DNA from: DATBGO01 sp963840095
GTDB taxonomy: Bacteria; Actinomycetota; Actinomycetes; Streptosporangiales; Streptosporangiaceae
Assembly (NCBI GenBank): GCA_963840095.1
Contig: CAWIXN010000012.1
Location: forward strand, 806,001-870,000
Direction: 5' to 3'
DNA length: 64,000 nt
The notes below the pieces were generated by a model. The model was not told the origin of the DNA. It saw only the letters and a list, made by a program, of their open reading frames with translations, and did not search any database. Below are positions 39,075 through 48,203 of the stretch, one piece after another. A program made the position numbers and the translations under genes. Each line of letters begins with the position of its first letter. The stretch's first letter is position 1.

Positions 39075-41351
39075 CTAGTGACCCTTCTTCGGCGGCCCCG
39101 GCGTCGGTACCGGCGTCGGTACCGGCGTCGGACCGCCGCCGGTACCAAAGCCACCGCCACCGCCACCACCGGCGCGCTTGGGCGGTGCCGGCGGCTTCGG
39201 CGAGCTGAACCCGTTGCCGAGCTGGAAGAACGGGAACTGCGGCGGGTAGACGAACGGCACCGGCGCTCCCAGGGCGGCATGCATGAACGTCAGCTCCCAG
39301 GTAGCCCCGGGCGCGTTGTCGCCGAACATCTGGCCCGGGCACGACAGGCCCCCGTACACCTCCCGGTAGCACGCGTGGGGGTAGCCGAGCATCTCCCCCC
39401 CGGTGGTCGGATCGATCGGATTGAAGACCGACACATAACCGGCCAGGGTCGGGGTGTAGCCGGCGAAGGCCGCGTAATAACCGCTGTTGGCGGTGCCGGT
39501 CTTGGCCGCCGCCGGGCGGCCGATGCCCCGGCCGGCCGCCGTGCCGGTGGTCAGCACCCCCTGCAGGATGAAGTTGGCGGCGTCCGCGACCGCACTGGAC
39601 AGGACCCGGTGGCACCCCGCGGATTCCACCGGCAGGCTGGCGCCCGACGCGGTCACGACACTGGAGATAGCGATCGGCCGGCAGTAGATGCCCCGGGCCG
39701 CCACGGTCGCGTAGGCGTCGGCCATGCTCATCGGCGAGACGTAGACCGAGCCGAGCGTGAAGGACGGGTAGTTGTCGGCCGAGAGGTTGTCGTCGCGCGG
39801 GAGGTTCGGGTCCCTGCGCAGCAGCGAGACGCCGTCACCGCGGGTCATCCCGAGGCTGACCGCGGTCCTGACCACGTTGCACAGGCCGACCTTCCGCTCC
39901 AGTTCGGCAAAGAAGACGTTGATTGACCCGGTGGTGCCGTTGTAGAGGGTGAAGGTTCCCTTGCCCGGCCCTTCGGCATTGCCGACATTAAACGGTCCCG
40001 TGGGCCCGCCTTTGCAGTTGTAGTAGCCGCTGAGCGAGCTCGGGGAGACCACCGGCAGGTTGAAGCCGAACGGTGTGCCCTGCTTCAGTGCGGTGAGCAA
40101 GGTAAAGATCTTGGACGATGAGCCGGTCTGCACGCCCTGGCCGCCGTCGTACTGCTGGTTCACCGCGTAGTCCACCGTGGTCTGACCCGGCCCGTTGCCG
40201 TAGGGCCGGTCGACGGCGATGGCCTTGATAGCACCGGTGCCCGGCTTGATCAGCACCTCGGTGTCGACGTTGCCGCCCGGGTTATAAGCATACGAATGGG
40301 GCGGCTCGACGTAATCGACCGCGTTCTGCGCCGCCCGCTGGTCCTTCGGGTTCAGCGTGGTGTAGATCTTCAGGCCGCCGGTCGTCCGCAAGGCCGTGTA
40401 CACCGCCGAGTAGGCCGGATCGGTCCGCATCGCGGCCATCACGTAGTCGCAGAAGAACGCGGCGCTGGCCGCTGAATTGCTGGTGCAGCCGCTCTGCAGC
40501 GTCGAGTAGTGCAGGTGCAGCCCGAGTGGCTTAGCCTGGGCCGCCTTGGACGCGGCGGCGGTGATGTAGCCGTACTGGGCCATCTTCTGCAGGACCTCGT
40601 TGCGCCGGGCGAGCGCGTTCTGCGGGTTAACCACCGGGTTGTAGAACGTCGGGTACTCCACCATCCCCGCCAGCATGGCAGACTCGGTCAGGGTCAGCTG
40701 GGCGGCGGTGGTCCCGAAATAGCGCTGCGCCGCGACCTGGACGCCGTAGGCCTCGTTCTCGAAGTAGGCGGCGTTCAGATAGGCGGCGAGCAGCTGATCC
40801 TTGGTCATCTCGTGCTCGACGATCGCGGCCATCCGCAGCTCGCGGATCTTCCGCGCGGGCGTCTCGGCCCTGGCGGCCGCCACTTGCTGGGGAGTGGTGG
40901 CGGTCAGGATCAGCGCGTTCTTCACGTACTGCTGGGCCAGGGTCGATCCGCCCTGGACAGCCGTGTTCTGCAGGTCGTTGACGACAGCGCGGACCGTCCC
41001 CCTGATGTCGAACGCTCCGTGATCGTAGAATCTCGCGTCCTCGATCGCCACGATCGCGTGCCGCATCACGGGCGCGATCTGGTTAAAGCCGACCGGTACC
41101 CGGTCAATGTTGTTTGGATAGTAATAGGCGATCAGATTGCCATCTGCGTCCAGGATCTCCGAGCGTGACGGCAGCTGGCCGAGGGACGGCACGGACAGGG
41201 TCTGGAACGTCCGCGCCGCGTTCCTGGCCCCGACGCCGATGGCGCCCACGACCGGAATCAGGATGGCGCCGACCAGCAGCCCGGCCGCCACAGACATGAC
41301 GACCAGGAGACCAGCCGCGCTTAGCCCGGCGCGGCGCGGCGATTTCAGCAC
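39075..41351 (-). CDS. Class A penicillin-binding protein (transglycosylase/transpeptidase)
   Basis: About 758 residues from the GTG giving MLKSPRRAGLSAAG; a TTG 48 bases upstream is possible. There is one membrane helix at ~10-35. The GT51 domain shows EDARFYDHGAFDIRG, QGGSTLAQQYVKN and RKIRELRMAAIVEHEMTK; the transpeptidase domain shows SSSK near 410, SIN (SxN) and KTGTAN. It polymerises and cross-links peptidoglycan outside the membrane. The C-terminus is a Pro/Gly-rich tail with TPVPTPVPTPG coded by three 12-bp repeats. Its place divergent from wblA is conserved in streptomycetes. Confidence 0.95.
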   Translation of the reverse strand: MLKSPRRAGLSAAGLLVVMSVAAGLLVGAILIPVVGAIGVGARNAARTFQTLSVPSLGQLPSRSEILDADGNLIAYYYPNNIDRVPVGFNQIAPVMRHAIVAIEDARFYDHGAFDIRGTVRAVVNDLQNTAVQGGSTLAQQYVKNALILTATTPQQVAAARAETPARKIRELRMAAIVEHEMTKDQLLAAYLNAAYFENEAYGVQVAAQRYFGTTAAQLTLTESAMLAGMVEYPTFYNPVVNPQNALARRNEVLQKMAQYGYITAAASKAAQAKPLGLHLHYSTLQSGCTSNSAASAAFFCDYVMAAMRTDPAYSAVYTALRTTGGLKIYTTLNPKDQRAAQNAVDYVEPPHSYAYNPGGNVDTEVLIKPGTGAIKAIAVDRPYGNGPGQTTVDYAVNQQYDGGQGVQTGSSSKIFTLLTALKQGTPFGFNLPVVSPSSLSGYYNCKGGPTGPFNVGNAEGPGKGTFTLYNGTTGSINVFFAELERKVGLCNVVRTAVSLGMTRGDGVSLLRRDPNLPRDDNLSADNYPSFTLGSVYVSPMSMADAYATVAARGIYCRPIAISSVVTASGASLPVESAGCHRVLSSAVADAANFILQGVLTTGTAAGRGIGRPAAAKTGTANSGYYAAFAGYTPTLAGYVSVFNPIDPTTGGEMLGYPHACYREVYGGLSCPGQMFGDNAPGATWELTFMHAALGAPVPFVYPPQFPFFQLGNGFSSPKPPAPPKRAGGGGGGGFGTGGGPTPVPTPVPTPGPPKKGH

Positions 41352-41719
41352 GGGATCAGAGTACGCTGACCGCTGGCCGGACCGAACCAGGGCACTCAAG
41401 TACCCACAGCTAACAGCGCTACCACTCGACCGGCATGGCGGGGCATCGGGCGCACCGGCCGGCGCCGCGAGGCCCCGAAAGTGCCCGGCCAGGGCCAGTG
41501 AGAGACGAGTGACTAGTCATATGTGTCCGCATAGCCCATGAGGGCTATCCAGGAAATGGGCCTAACGGGCTCTAGCGCTCCGGGCCTGGCACCCGTAAGT
41601 TACTCTTTCGCGACCATCGCTTCGGGGCCCGGCATCTGCCGACGGCCCGGGACCGTAACTAAACGCCATCCGGCGTGACGACCCTGTGCGGTTGTGACGA
41701 TCAGGAGGAGTTGGGCTAC
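41352..41719 (+). promoter_or_regulatory. wblA upstream region with two palindromes
   Basis: No gene. Two exact inverted repeats stand out: TGACTAGTCA (41510-41519) and ATAGCCC-ATGA-GGGCTAT (41531-41548). AGGAGGAG sits before the wblA start. Such a long, structured upstream region fits a gene with several regulatory inputs; the palindromes are candidate operator and hairpin elements. Confidence 0.5.
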
Positions 41720-42019
41720 ATGTGGATCACGGACTGGACCGCGCGTGCCGCTTGCAAGGGCACGGACCCCGATGAGCTCTTCGTTCAGGGGGCTGCGCAG
41801 AACCGGGCCAAGCTGATCTGCCGCGGCTGTCCGGTCCGGACCGAGTGCCTCGCCGACGCGCTCGACAACCGGATCGAGTTCGGAGTCTGGGGCGGCATGA
41901 CCGAGCGGGAGCGGCGCGCGCTGCTCCGCCGCCGTCCCGACGTCACCTGCTGGCGTGACCTGCTGGAGAACGCTCGCAACTCCTACGAGCGCTCCGGCGA
42001 CGAGCTCGTAGCCAGCTGA
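41720..42019 (+). CDS. wblA: WhiB-family Fe-S regulator WblA (WhiB4-type)
   Basis: 99 residues from ATG with AGGAGGAG upstream. The four cluster ligands are C12, C34, C37 and C43 (AACKG, CRGCPVRTEC), followed by the GVWGGMTERERRALLRRRP turn and basic motif. LFVQGAAQNRAKLICRGC and the linked PBP and ArsA genes are those of streptomycete WblA and mycobacterial WhiB4. It binds an oxygen- and NO-sensitive 4Fe-4S cluster and controls development, antibiotic and oxidative-stress genes. Confidence 0.93.
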   Translation: MWITDWTARAACKGTDPDELFVQGAAQNRAKLICRGCPVRTECLADALDNRIEFGVWGGMTERERRALLRRRPDVTCWRDLLENARNSYERSGDELVAS

Positions 42020-42098
42020 CCTGGCAGTAGCCAGTCCACGGAGTCCCCGCGCTGGCGGAGCCCGCCCAGGGAACCGGCTGCTGGAGCCCCCTGAGGGC

Positions 42099-43397
42099 TC
42101 AGCTGGCGGCCTGGCTCAGGTCGGCCCTGAAGCTCCGCCCGATAATCCGCAGCCCGGCCAGATCGTGAACGTCGTCCGGCTGAGCGGGTATCTCGGTGAT
42201 CGGAACCAGCGGGTGTGCTGCCGTGAAGTGCTCCGTCACCCGCCGTTCGGTCGCGGCCAGCTGCATCCGGTCGGCATGCAGCCGCAGCGCCGCGATCGCC
42301 AGCGAATAGGGCGGCCGGCGGTCGGTCCGGCGCCCTGCTCCGGCGGTATGACCAGGCTCCTGCGCACCCGGTTCAGGGCGACTGCCTGGCGGACTCGCGG
42401 TCTGCTCATCGGCGCCCTGCAGGTTCTCGGCGGCGGCCAGGCTGCGGGCCGCTGAAAGGCGGGCCGCGGGCGAGAAGTGCACCCGGTTCACGATCAAGCC
42501 GGCCAGCGGCATTCCTTCTTGCGCGAGCCTTTCCACGAAATAGGATGCCTCGCGCAGCGCATCGGGTTCTGGCGCGGCGATCACCAGGAAGGACGTTCCC
42601 GGCGCGCGCAGCAGCTGATACGTATAGTCGGCGCGCTCGCGGAAGCCACCGAACATGGTGTCGAGCGCGGAAACGAAGGTCTGCACGTCCTTGAGCACCT
42701 GAGCCCCGAGCACCTTGGTCAGGACCCCGGTCACCACGCCGAAGCCGGCGTTCAGCACCTTCAGGTAGGCCCGTCCGCCCAGCTTGGCCGGCGCGGTGAG
42801 CAGCCGGAGCAGCTTGCCGTCGAGGAACCGCCCGAGCCGCTGGGGGGCGTCGAGGAAGTCGAGCGCTGACCGGCTCGGCGGGGTGTCGACGACGATGAGA
42901 TCCCATTCGTCGGCCCGGCGGAGCTGGCCGAGCTTCTCCATGGCCATGTACTCCTGGGTGCCGGCGAAGCTCGACGACAGTGACTGGTAGAAGGGGTTAG
43001 CCAGGATCTGGGCGGCCCGGTCCGGGTCGGCATGGGCCTCGACGATCTCATCGAAGGTCCGCTTCATGTCCAGCATCATCGCGTGCATGCTGCCGCCGCC
43101 GACGTTCTCGTTTTGCCCCTGGTCTTGCTGCCCGCGGCTGCCGCGCGCCCTGGCCGCGAACGGCACCGGGCGCGGGGTGTTATCCAGCGAGGTCAGCCCC
43201 ATTGCCTGCGCCAGCCTGCGCGCCGGGTCGACGGTGAGCACCACCACATGCCTGCCACGTTCCGCGGCCCGCAAGCCGATCGCGGCCGCAGTGGTCGTCT
43301 TGCCGACGCCGCCGGAGCCGCAGCACACGATGATGCGGGTCCGGCGATCGTCGATCAGCGCCTCAATGTCCAGCCTGGGAGGGTTTGCGTTGCGCAT
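42099..43397 (-). CDS. ArsA/GET3-type ATPase, second of a pair
   Basis: 432 residues. The deviant Walker A is GSGGVGKTTTAAAIG, with the intermediate DxAxx region VDPARRLAQAMGL, Walker B-like LIVVDTPPSRSALDFLDAP and FLVIAAPEPDALREASYF. Compared with the family there is an Arg/Gln-rich insert near residue 80 and a Pro/Arg insert near 330. Its ATG overlaps the first ArsA gene stop by one base (TGATG), so they are translated together, likely as a heterodimer. No arsenite or tail-anchor partner is nearby. Function in actinomycetes is uncertain. Confidence 0.9.
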   Translation of the reverse strand: MRNANPPRLDIEALIDDRRTRIIVCCGSGGVGKTTTAAAIGLRAAERGRHVVVLTVDPARRLAQAMGLTSLDNTPRPVPFAARARGSRGQQDQGQNENVGGGSMHAMMLDMKRTFDEIVEAHADPDRAAQILANPFYQSLSSSFAGTQEYMAMEKLGQLRRADEWDLIVVDTPPSRSALDFLDAPQRLGRFLDGKLLRLLTAPAKLGGRAYLKVLNAGFGVVTGVLTKVLGAQVLKDVQTFVSALDTMFGGFRERADYTYQLLRAPGTSFLVIAAPEPDALREASYFVERLAQEGMPLAGLIVNRVHFSPAARLSAARSLAAAENLQGADEQTASPPGSRPEPGAQEPGHTAGAGRRTDRRPPYSLAIAALRLHADRMQLAATERRVTEHFTAAHPLVPITEIPAQPDDVHDLAGLRIIGRSFRADLSQAAS

Positions 43398-44437
43398 CAG
43401 GCGGCTCCCTGCTCCCGTAGCGCGGCGGCCAGCCGGTAAAGGCCGGCCAGGTCCATTCCGTCGCTGATCATCGGCAGCTCGTAGCAAGGCTGGCCGGGTG
43501 CTACCAGCCTGCGCTGCTGTTCGCGCTGGGCCAGGGCGGTCCTGGCGTGCTCGGTCAGCTCGACCGCCAGGTCGCCGGCGAGCCGGACGCTGTCCTCGAG
43601 GCCGGCCGCCTTGAAGCCCAGCGCCAGCTCGTGCTCGTCCACCGAGCCGTTCGCCGCCGCGCGGAGGGCGCCAGGGGGCAGCATGACCGGCCGGACCATA
43701 TTGATCATGATGCCGCCGGCCTGGATCCCGCCGCCGGCCAGGCCGCGCAGCTCGTCGATGCCGTCCAGGGTCTCCTGGACCGGCATCTCCTCCAGCACCG
43801 TGACGAAGTGCACGGCTGTCTCCGGGGAGCGGATCACCTTCAGCACGGTCTCCGCATGGCCGCGGATCGGTCCCACCCGGGCCAGGCCGGATACCTCAGA
43901 GGCCACGTTCAGGAACCTGCCGATCCGCCCGGTCGGCGGCGCGTCCATGACGACGGCGTCGTATACGCGGCGGCCTGATTCCTTCCGGCGGACCGCCTCG
44001 GCCGCCTTGCCGGTCAGCAGCACGTCGCGCAGGCCGGGAGCGATCGTGGTGGCGAAGTCGATGACGCCGAGGCGGGTCAGCGCCCGGCCCGCGTGCCGGA
44101 GGTTATAGAACATCTCCAGGTATTCAAGGAGTGCCGACTCAGGGTCGGCGACCAGCGCGTACACATCGCCGCCCGGCTGGGTCGAGGTCGGCGGCGCCAG
44201 CGCCACCTTGCGCTCCTCATAGGGCAGCGGCGGGCAGTCGAACAGCTGGGCGATCCCCTGGCGGCCCTCCACCTCCATGAGCAGCACCCGCTTGCCCCCG
44301 GAGGCGAGCGCCAGGGCCAGCGCCCCGGCCACCGTCGTCTTGCCCGTTCCCCCCTTGCCGGTAACGACGTGCAGGCGCACGCCTTCCCAGTCGGTGTCCC
44401 GTGTGCTCACCCCTTGGAGGCTATCCGTGCTCGTCAC
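43397..44437 (-). CDS. ArsA/GET3-type ATPase, first of a pair
   Basis: 346 residues from GTG. P-loop GKGGTGKTTVAGALALALAS near 28, LLMEVEGRQGIAQLF, and VVMDAPPTGRIGRFLNV are characteristic. The C-terminal half is helical. It precedes the second ArsA gene and follows the slipin gene divergently (about 100 bp). The same pair next to wblA occurs in Streptomyces. It probably moves a membrane protein or metal complex in an ATP-dependent way; the cargo is unknown. Confidence 0.92.
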   Translation of the reverse strand: MTSTDSLQGVSTRDTDWEGVRLHVVTGKGGTGKTTVAGALALALASGGKRVLLMEVEGRQGIAQLFDCPPLPYEERKVALAPPTSTQPGGDVYALVADPESALLEYLEMFYNLRHAGRALTRLGVIDFATTIAPGLRDVLLTGKAAEAVRRKESGRRVYDAVVMDAPPTGRIGRFLNVASEVSGLARVGPIRGHAETVLKVIRSPETAVHFVTVLEEMPVQETLDGIDELRGLAGGGIQAGGIMINMVRPVMLPPGALRAAANGSVDEHELALGFKAAGLEDSVRLAGDLAVELTEHARTALAQREQQRRLVAPGQPCYELPMISDGMDLAGLYRLAAALREQGAA

Positions 44438-44540
44438 CTGGTTGTCCCAGCCCCGCCGAACGCGGGGGTCGCGCTGTGGCCGAATGTCACTAGGCTGGGA
44501 CTATTAGATCTAGGCATGGCCGGAAGAAGAGGTGTCGGCG

Positions 44541-45641
44541 ATGGAAGCTCTACTGGTCATCCTGGTGATCCTTGTCATAGCCGGGCTAATAGGACTTGGC
44601 CGCTCGTTGAAGGTCGTACAGCAGTACGAGCAGGGCATAATTTTCAGATTTGGCAAGGTGCTGGCCGGGCCACGCGGCCCTGGGCTGACGATCATCAGGC
44701 CCTTCGGCGATCGCATGCAGAAGGTCAACATGCAGATCGTCGCCATGGCGGTGCCCGCGCAGGAAGGCATCACCAGGGATAACGTCAGCGTGCGGGTGGA
44801 CGCGGTGGTCTACTTCCGAGTGGTTGACCCGATCAAGGCCACCATCAACGTGCAGAATTACCTGTTTGCCATTTCCCAGCAGGCTCAGACTTCACTGCGG
44901 TCCATCATCGGCCAGTCTGAGATGGACCAGCTGCTGGCCGAGCGGGACACGGTCAACCGGGAACTCCGCCGGATTATCGACGAGCCGACCGAGGGCCCAT
45001 GGGGAATCCGGGTGGAGCGGGTCGAGATTAAGGACGTCTCCCTGCCTGAGGGCATGAAGCGGTCCATGTCCCGGCAGGCGGAAGCAGAGCGGGAGCGGCG
45101 GGCCCGGATCATCACCGCCGACGGTGAGTACCAGGCGTCCAAGCGCCTCGCCGCGGCGGCCAACGTGATGGCCCGCGACCCGGCCGCGCTCCAGCTGCGC
45201 CTGCTGCAGACCGTCGTCGAGGTGGCGGGCGAGCGGAATAGCACCCTGGTCATGCCGATTCCGGTCGAGCTGCTCAGGTTCTTCGACAAGTTCACCCCAG
45301 CCACGCCCGGCGGCCCGGCGGCCGAGCCCTCGCTGGCTGACTTCGGCGACGCGGCGGTGGCCAAGGCCGAAGCGGAGATCGCCGGTGACGCCCCGCTGGA
45401 GATACCTGACGTCCCGGCCATCCCCGAGCTGCCCGAGAACCTGGCGCCAGGCAAGGACCTGGGCGCCAGCCAGCTGGGCGGTCCCGAAGCCGTCGGGGCG
45501 GCCGATGGGAACGCCACCGGAAACGGCGCGGCGGTCACCGGCAACGAGCTTCCCGAGCCCGAGCTGGCGCGTAACCAGCGGACCGGCAACAAGCAGGCCG
45601 CCGCGGGGAACGAGGGTGCCACCGGGGAGCCGGGCGCTTAG
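44541..45641 (+). CDS. Slipin-type SPFH membrane protein
   Basis: 366 residues from ATG (MEALLVILVILVIAGLIGLG); a GTG 9 bases upstream is possible. One N-terminal membrane hairpin helix is followed by the SPFH domain (VVQQYEQGIIFRFGKVLAGPRGPGL, then DNVSVRVDAVVYFRVVDPIKA) and the slipin end SRQAEAERERRARIITADGEY with AAANVMARDPAALQLRLLQT. The last ~110 residues are acidic, with Gly/Asn/Ala-rich disordered text (TGN repeats). It forms membrane scaffolds; no NfeD partner gene is adjacent. Confidence 0.92.
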   Translation: MEALLVILVILVIAGLIGLGRSLKVVQQYEQGIIFRFGKVLAGPRGPGLTIIRPFGDRMQKVNMQIVAMAVPAQEGITRDNVSVRVDAVVYFRVVDPIKATINVQNYLFAISQQAQTSLRSIIGQSEMDQLLAERDTVNRELRRIIDEPTEGPWGIRVERVEIKDVSLPEGMKRSMSRQAEAERERRARIITADGEYQASKRLAAAANVMARDPAALQLRLLQTVVEVAGERNSTLVMPIPVELLRFFDKFTPATPGGPAAEPSLADFGDAAVAKAEAEIAGDAPLEIPDVPAIPELPENLAPGKDLGASQLGGPEAVGAADGNATGNGAAVTGNELPEPELARNQRTGNKQAAAGNEGATGEPGA

Positions 45642-45719
45642 CCAGCCCGGCCCCCGGCGTAGCCGTGCCGGGCCGGGGGACCCCGGCCCGGGCACGGTCG
45701 GCCCGGCTAGTGTTCCTTC

Positions 45720-45875
45720 ATGCAAAAGTGGGAGTACGCAACCGTTCCGCTGCTGGTGCACGCGACCAAGCAGATCCTGGACAACTGGGGCGATGACGGC
45801 TGGGAGCTGGTGGCCGTGGTGCCCGGGCCCAACCCCGAGCAGCTGGTCGCCTACCTGAAGCGAGCCAAGCCATGA
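45720..45875 (+). CDS. DUF4177 small protein
   Basis: 51 residues: MQKWEYATVPLLVHATKQIL, then DNWGDDGWELVAVVPGPNP and EQLVAYLKRAKP. This is the DUF4177 pattern (WEYxTVPL... WGxDGWELV). Its stop overlaps the RidA gene by 4 bp (ATGA), as in streptomycetes. The function is unknown; it is small and cytoplasmic. Confidence 0.92.
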   Translation: MQKWEYATVPLLVHATKQILDNWGDDGWELVAVVPGPNPEQLVAYLKRAKP

Positions 45876-46366
45876 GCGCGGACGGGCCCGGCGGGCAGCC
45901 CGCGCCGGCACCGGAAGCGAGGCTCAGCGCCCTTGGGCTGGCGCTGCCCGAGGTTCCCAAGCCGGTGGCGGCCTATGTTCCGGCCGTGCGCACTGGCTAC
46001 TACGTCTACACCTCGGGCCAGGTGCCCATGGTGGACGGGCAGCTGCTGGCCACCGGCAAGGTGGGAGCGGAGATCGGCGTGGCGGAGGCCAGCGCGCTCG
46101 CCCGCACCTGCGCGCTGAACGCGCTGGCCGCCCTGGTGTCGGTGACCGGCAGCCTGTCGGCGGTGCGGCGGATCGTGAAGGTGACCGGCTTCGTGGCCAG
46201 CGCACCGGACTTTACCGAGCAGCCGCAGGTCGTCAACGGCGCGAGTGAGCTGCTGCTCGAGGTGTTCGGCGACGCGGGCAGGCACGCGCGCAGCGCGGTG
46301 GGGATGGCCGTGCTGCCGATGAACTCCCCGGTGGAGGTCGAGCTGATCGCCGAGGTCCGGGACTGA
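45872..46366 (+). CDS. RidA (YjgF/YER057c) family protein
   Basis: 164 residues. YYVYTSGQVPMVDGQLLATGKVG and GRHARSAVGMAVLPMNSPVEVELIAEV match the RidA family. The conserved Arg of active deaminases in the R-x-x-x-G/V end motif is at ARSAVG. RidA hydrolyses reactive enamine/imine intermediates. The N-terminal ~20 residues are Pro/Ala-rich. It is coupled to DUF4177. Confidence 0.9.
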   Translation: MSADGPGGQPAPAPEARLSALGLALPEVPKPVAAYVPAVRTGYYVYTSGQVPMVDGQLLATGKVGAEIGVAEASALARTCALNALAALVSVTGSLSAVRRIVKVTGFVASAPDFTEQPQVVNGASELLLEVFGDAGRHARSAVGMAVLPMNSPVEVELIAEVRD

Positions 46367-46465
46367 GCTGCGGACCAAGCCCGGCCGATGAGGGAGTACC
46401 GGTCCCGGGACGACCGGTCCCCGGCCGATCGGGGACCACCGGTTCCGGCTGACGAGGGAGTGCGG

Positions 46466-47314
46466 GTGGAGCAGGTCAGGATCCGGGTGCGCGGGAACGT
46501 GACCGAGCGGGACCAGGGGATCCTGGCCGGCCGTGAGCCGCCGCCTGCCGCGCGCAACGCCGCGACGGTCATGCTGCTGCGGCCCGGGCCGGCTCCGGCA
46601 GCCGGTACCGAGGTGTACATGCTGCGCAGGAAGCCCGGCATGGTGTTCGCTCCGGGCAGCTTCGTCTTCCCGGGCGGTTCCGTCGACGACCGGGACGCCG
46701 ATAGCGAAGTCGCCTGGGCGGGACCCAGCATCACGGAGTGGGGCCGCGCCCTTGACGCGCCGCCCGAGTTGGCCCGCGCGCTGGTCTGCGCGGCGGTCAG
46801 GGAAACCTTCGAGGAGTCAGGGGTACTGCTGGCCGGGCCGGACGCTGGCTCGGTGGTAGCCGACACCTCGGCCGGGGAGCTGGAGTCAGACCGGGGCGCC
46901 CTGCTCGACCGTTCCCTGTCCCTGGCCGAGATGCTCAGCAGGCGCGGCCTGGTGCTCCGCTCTGACCTGCTCAGGCCATGGTCACGGTGGGTCACGCCGA
47001 TCATCGAGGAACGCAGGTTCGACGCCAGGTTCTTCGCCGCGGCGCTGCCGTCGCCGCAGCAGCCGAGGGATGTCGGCGGCGAGGCCGCGGCGGTGGCCTG
47101 GCTGCGCCCCGCTGACGCGATCGCCGCGGCCCGGCGGGGCGAGATCCTGCTCTGGCCGCCCACCGCGGTCACGCTGGCTGAACTCGGGGCCCGCGCCAGT
47201 GTCGCCGATACGCTGGCCGCGCCGCGCGATCTCGCCCCGGTCATGCCCGGCGTGGTGCTGGCCGACGGCGCCGTCTGGCTGACCCTGCCTGCGGCCCTGG
47301 ACTACCCGCTATGA
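46466..47314 (+). CDS. NUDIX hydrolase
   Basis: About 282 residues from the GTG preceded by GAGGGAG; an ATG at 46388 would add 26 disordered residues. RRKPGMVFAPGSFVFPGGSVD precedes the Nudix helix, whose core reads REtFEESGVLL (RETFEESG), with GG and AAVRETFEESG matching Gx5Ex7REUxEExGU, spaced by a ~30-residue insert typical of the larger NUDT19-like group. It would cleave a nucleoside or acyl-CoA diphosphate. It forms a run with RidA and the MBL gene. Confidence 0.85.
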   Translation: MEQVRIRVRGNVTERDQGILAGREPPPAARNAATVMLLRPGPAPAAGTEVYMLRRKPGMVFAPGSFVFPGGSVDDRDADSEVAWAGPSITEWGRALDAPPELARALVCAAVRETFEESGVLLAGPDAGSVVADTSAGELESDRGALLDRSLSLAEMLSRRGLVLRSDLLRPWSRWVTPIIEERRFDARFFAAALPSPQQPRDVGGEAAAVAWLRPADAIAAARRGEILLWPPTAVTLAELGARASVADTLAAPRDLAPVMPGVVLADGAVWLTLPAALDYPL

Positions 47315-47435
47315 CCGGCTGCCAAGCCCCGCGGGGCCGGCCGACGGGGCGGAGGGCACGATCGCCGCCGGGCCGGACGCAGAGCACCTGTCACGGGCCG
47401 GGATCGACGGCTCGGGCACGTCGCGGGCCCGCTGC

Positions 47436-48203
47436 GTGCTGGCCCCCAATCCGTCCCCGATGACGCTGGACGGCACCAACACCTGGATCATTGCCGAGCC
47501 GGGCTCGGCCGCTGCGATCGTCGTGGATCCAGGCCCCGATGATGAGCGGCACCTGCGCCGGGTGCAGGCGAGCGCCGCCGAGGCCGGGCATCGGATCAGC
47601 CGGATCGTGCTCACCCACGGCCACTCGGACCACTCAGCGGGCGCCCGGCGGCTGGCCGGGCTGACCGGCGCTGACGTGCTGGCCGCGGATCCGGCGCACC
47701 GGCTCGGCGCCGATGGGCTCGGCGACGGGACCGCGATCAAGGGCGCCGGCTGTGAGCTGCGGGTGCTCGCCACGCCCGGGCATACGCCCGACTCGGTCTG
47801 CCTGCTGATCGAGCCGGACGGGGCCCTGCTGACCGGGGACACGGTACTCGGCCGCGGCTCCACCGTGATCGCCCGCGGCGGCCGCCTGCGCGACTACCTG
47901 CGCTCGCTGGAGGAGCTGCGGGCGGTCGCGGACAGCGCGCGGCTGCGGGCACTGCTACCCGGACACGGGCCGCCGCTCGCTGACCCGGCCGGGGCGCTGG
48001 ACTACTACATCGCGCACCGGGCGGAGCGGCTGGCCAGGATCGAGGCCGCCCTCAGCGCGGGAGATCGCACGGTGGACGAGATCGTGGCGCGGGTATACGG
48101 GGACGTGGACCGGTCGCTGTGGCGGTTTGCCCGGTGGTCGGTGCGGGCTCAGCTGGAGTACCTGGCTGACCGGGGCGCCCTGCCGCCGGGCGTGACGTAC
48201 TGA
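47436..48203 (+). CDS. Metallo-beta-lactamase-fold hydrolase (LACTB2/glyoxalase II-like)
   Basis: 255 residues from GTG; the frame is open ~150 bases upstream but has no other start codon. LAPNPSPMTLDGTNTWII, THGHSDHSAG (HxHxDH), ATPGHTPDSV, LLTGDTVLGRGS and LPGHGPPL supply the zinc ligands. The C-terminal ~60 residues form a winged-helix-like domain (VDEIVARVYGDVDRSLWRFARWSVRAQLEYLADRG, in two parts). Probably a nuclease or thioesterase. Its 3' end overlaps the convergent crp gene by 152 bp. Confidence 0.88.
   Translation: MLAPNPSPMTLDGTNTWIIAEPGSAAAIVVDPGPDDERHLRRVQASAAEAGHRISRIVLTHGHSDHSAGARRLAGLTGADVLAADPAHRLGADGLGDGTAIKGAGCELRVLATPGHTPDSVCLLIEPDGALLTGDTVLGRGSTVIARGGRLRDYLRSLEELRAVADSARLRALLPGHGPPLADPAGALDYYIAHRAERLARIEAALSAGDRTVDEIVARVYGDVDRSLWRFARWSVRAQLEYLADRGALPPGVTY

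Noticed and set aside
42165..43467. Several plus-strand frames opposite the ArsA pair
   Set aside because: Shadows of the P-loop ATPase genes; no start signals or recognisable domains.
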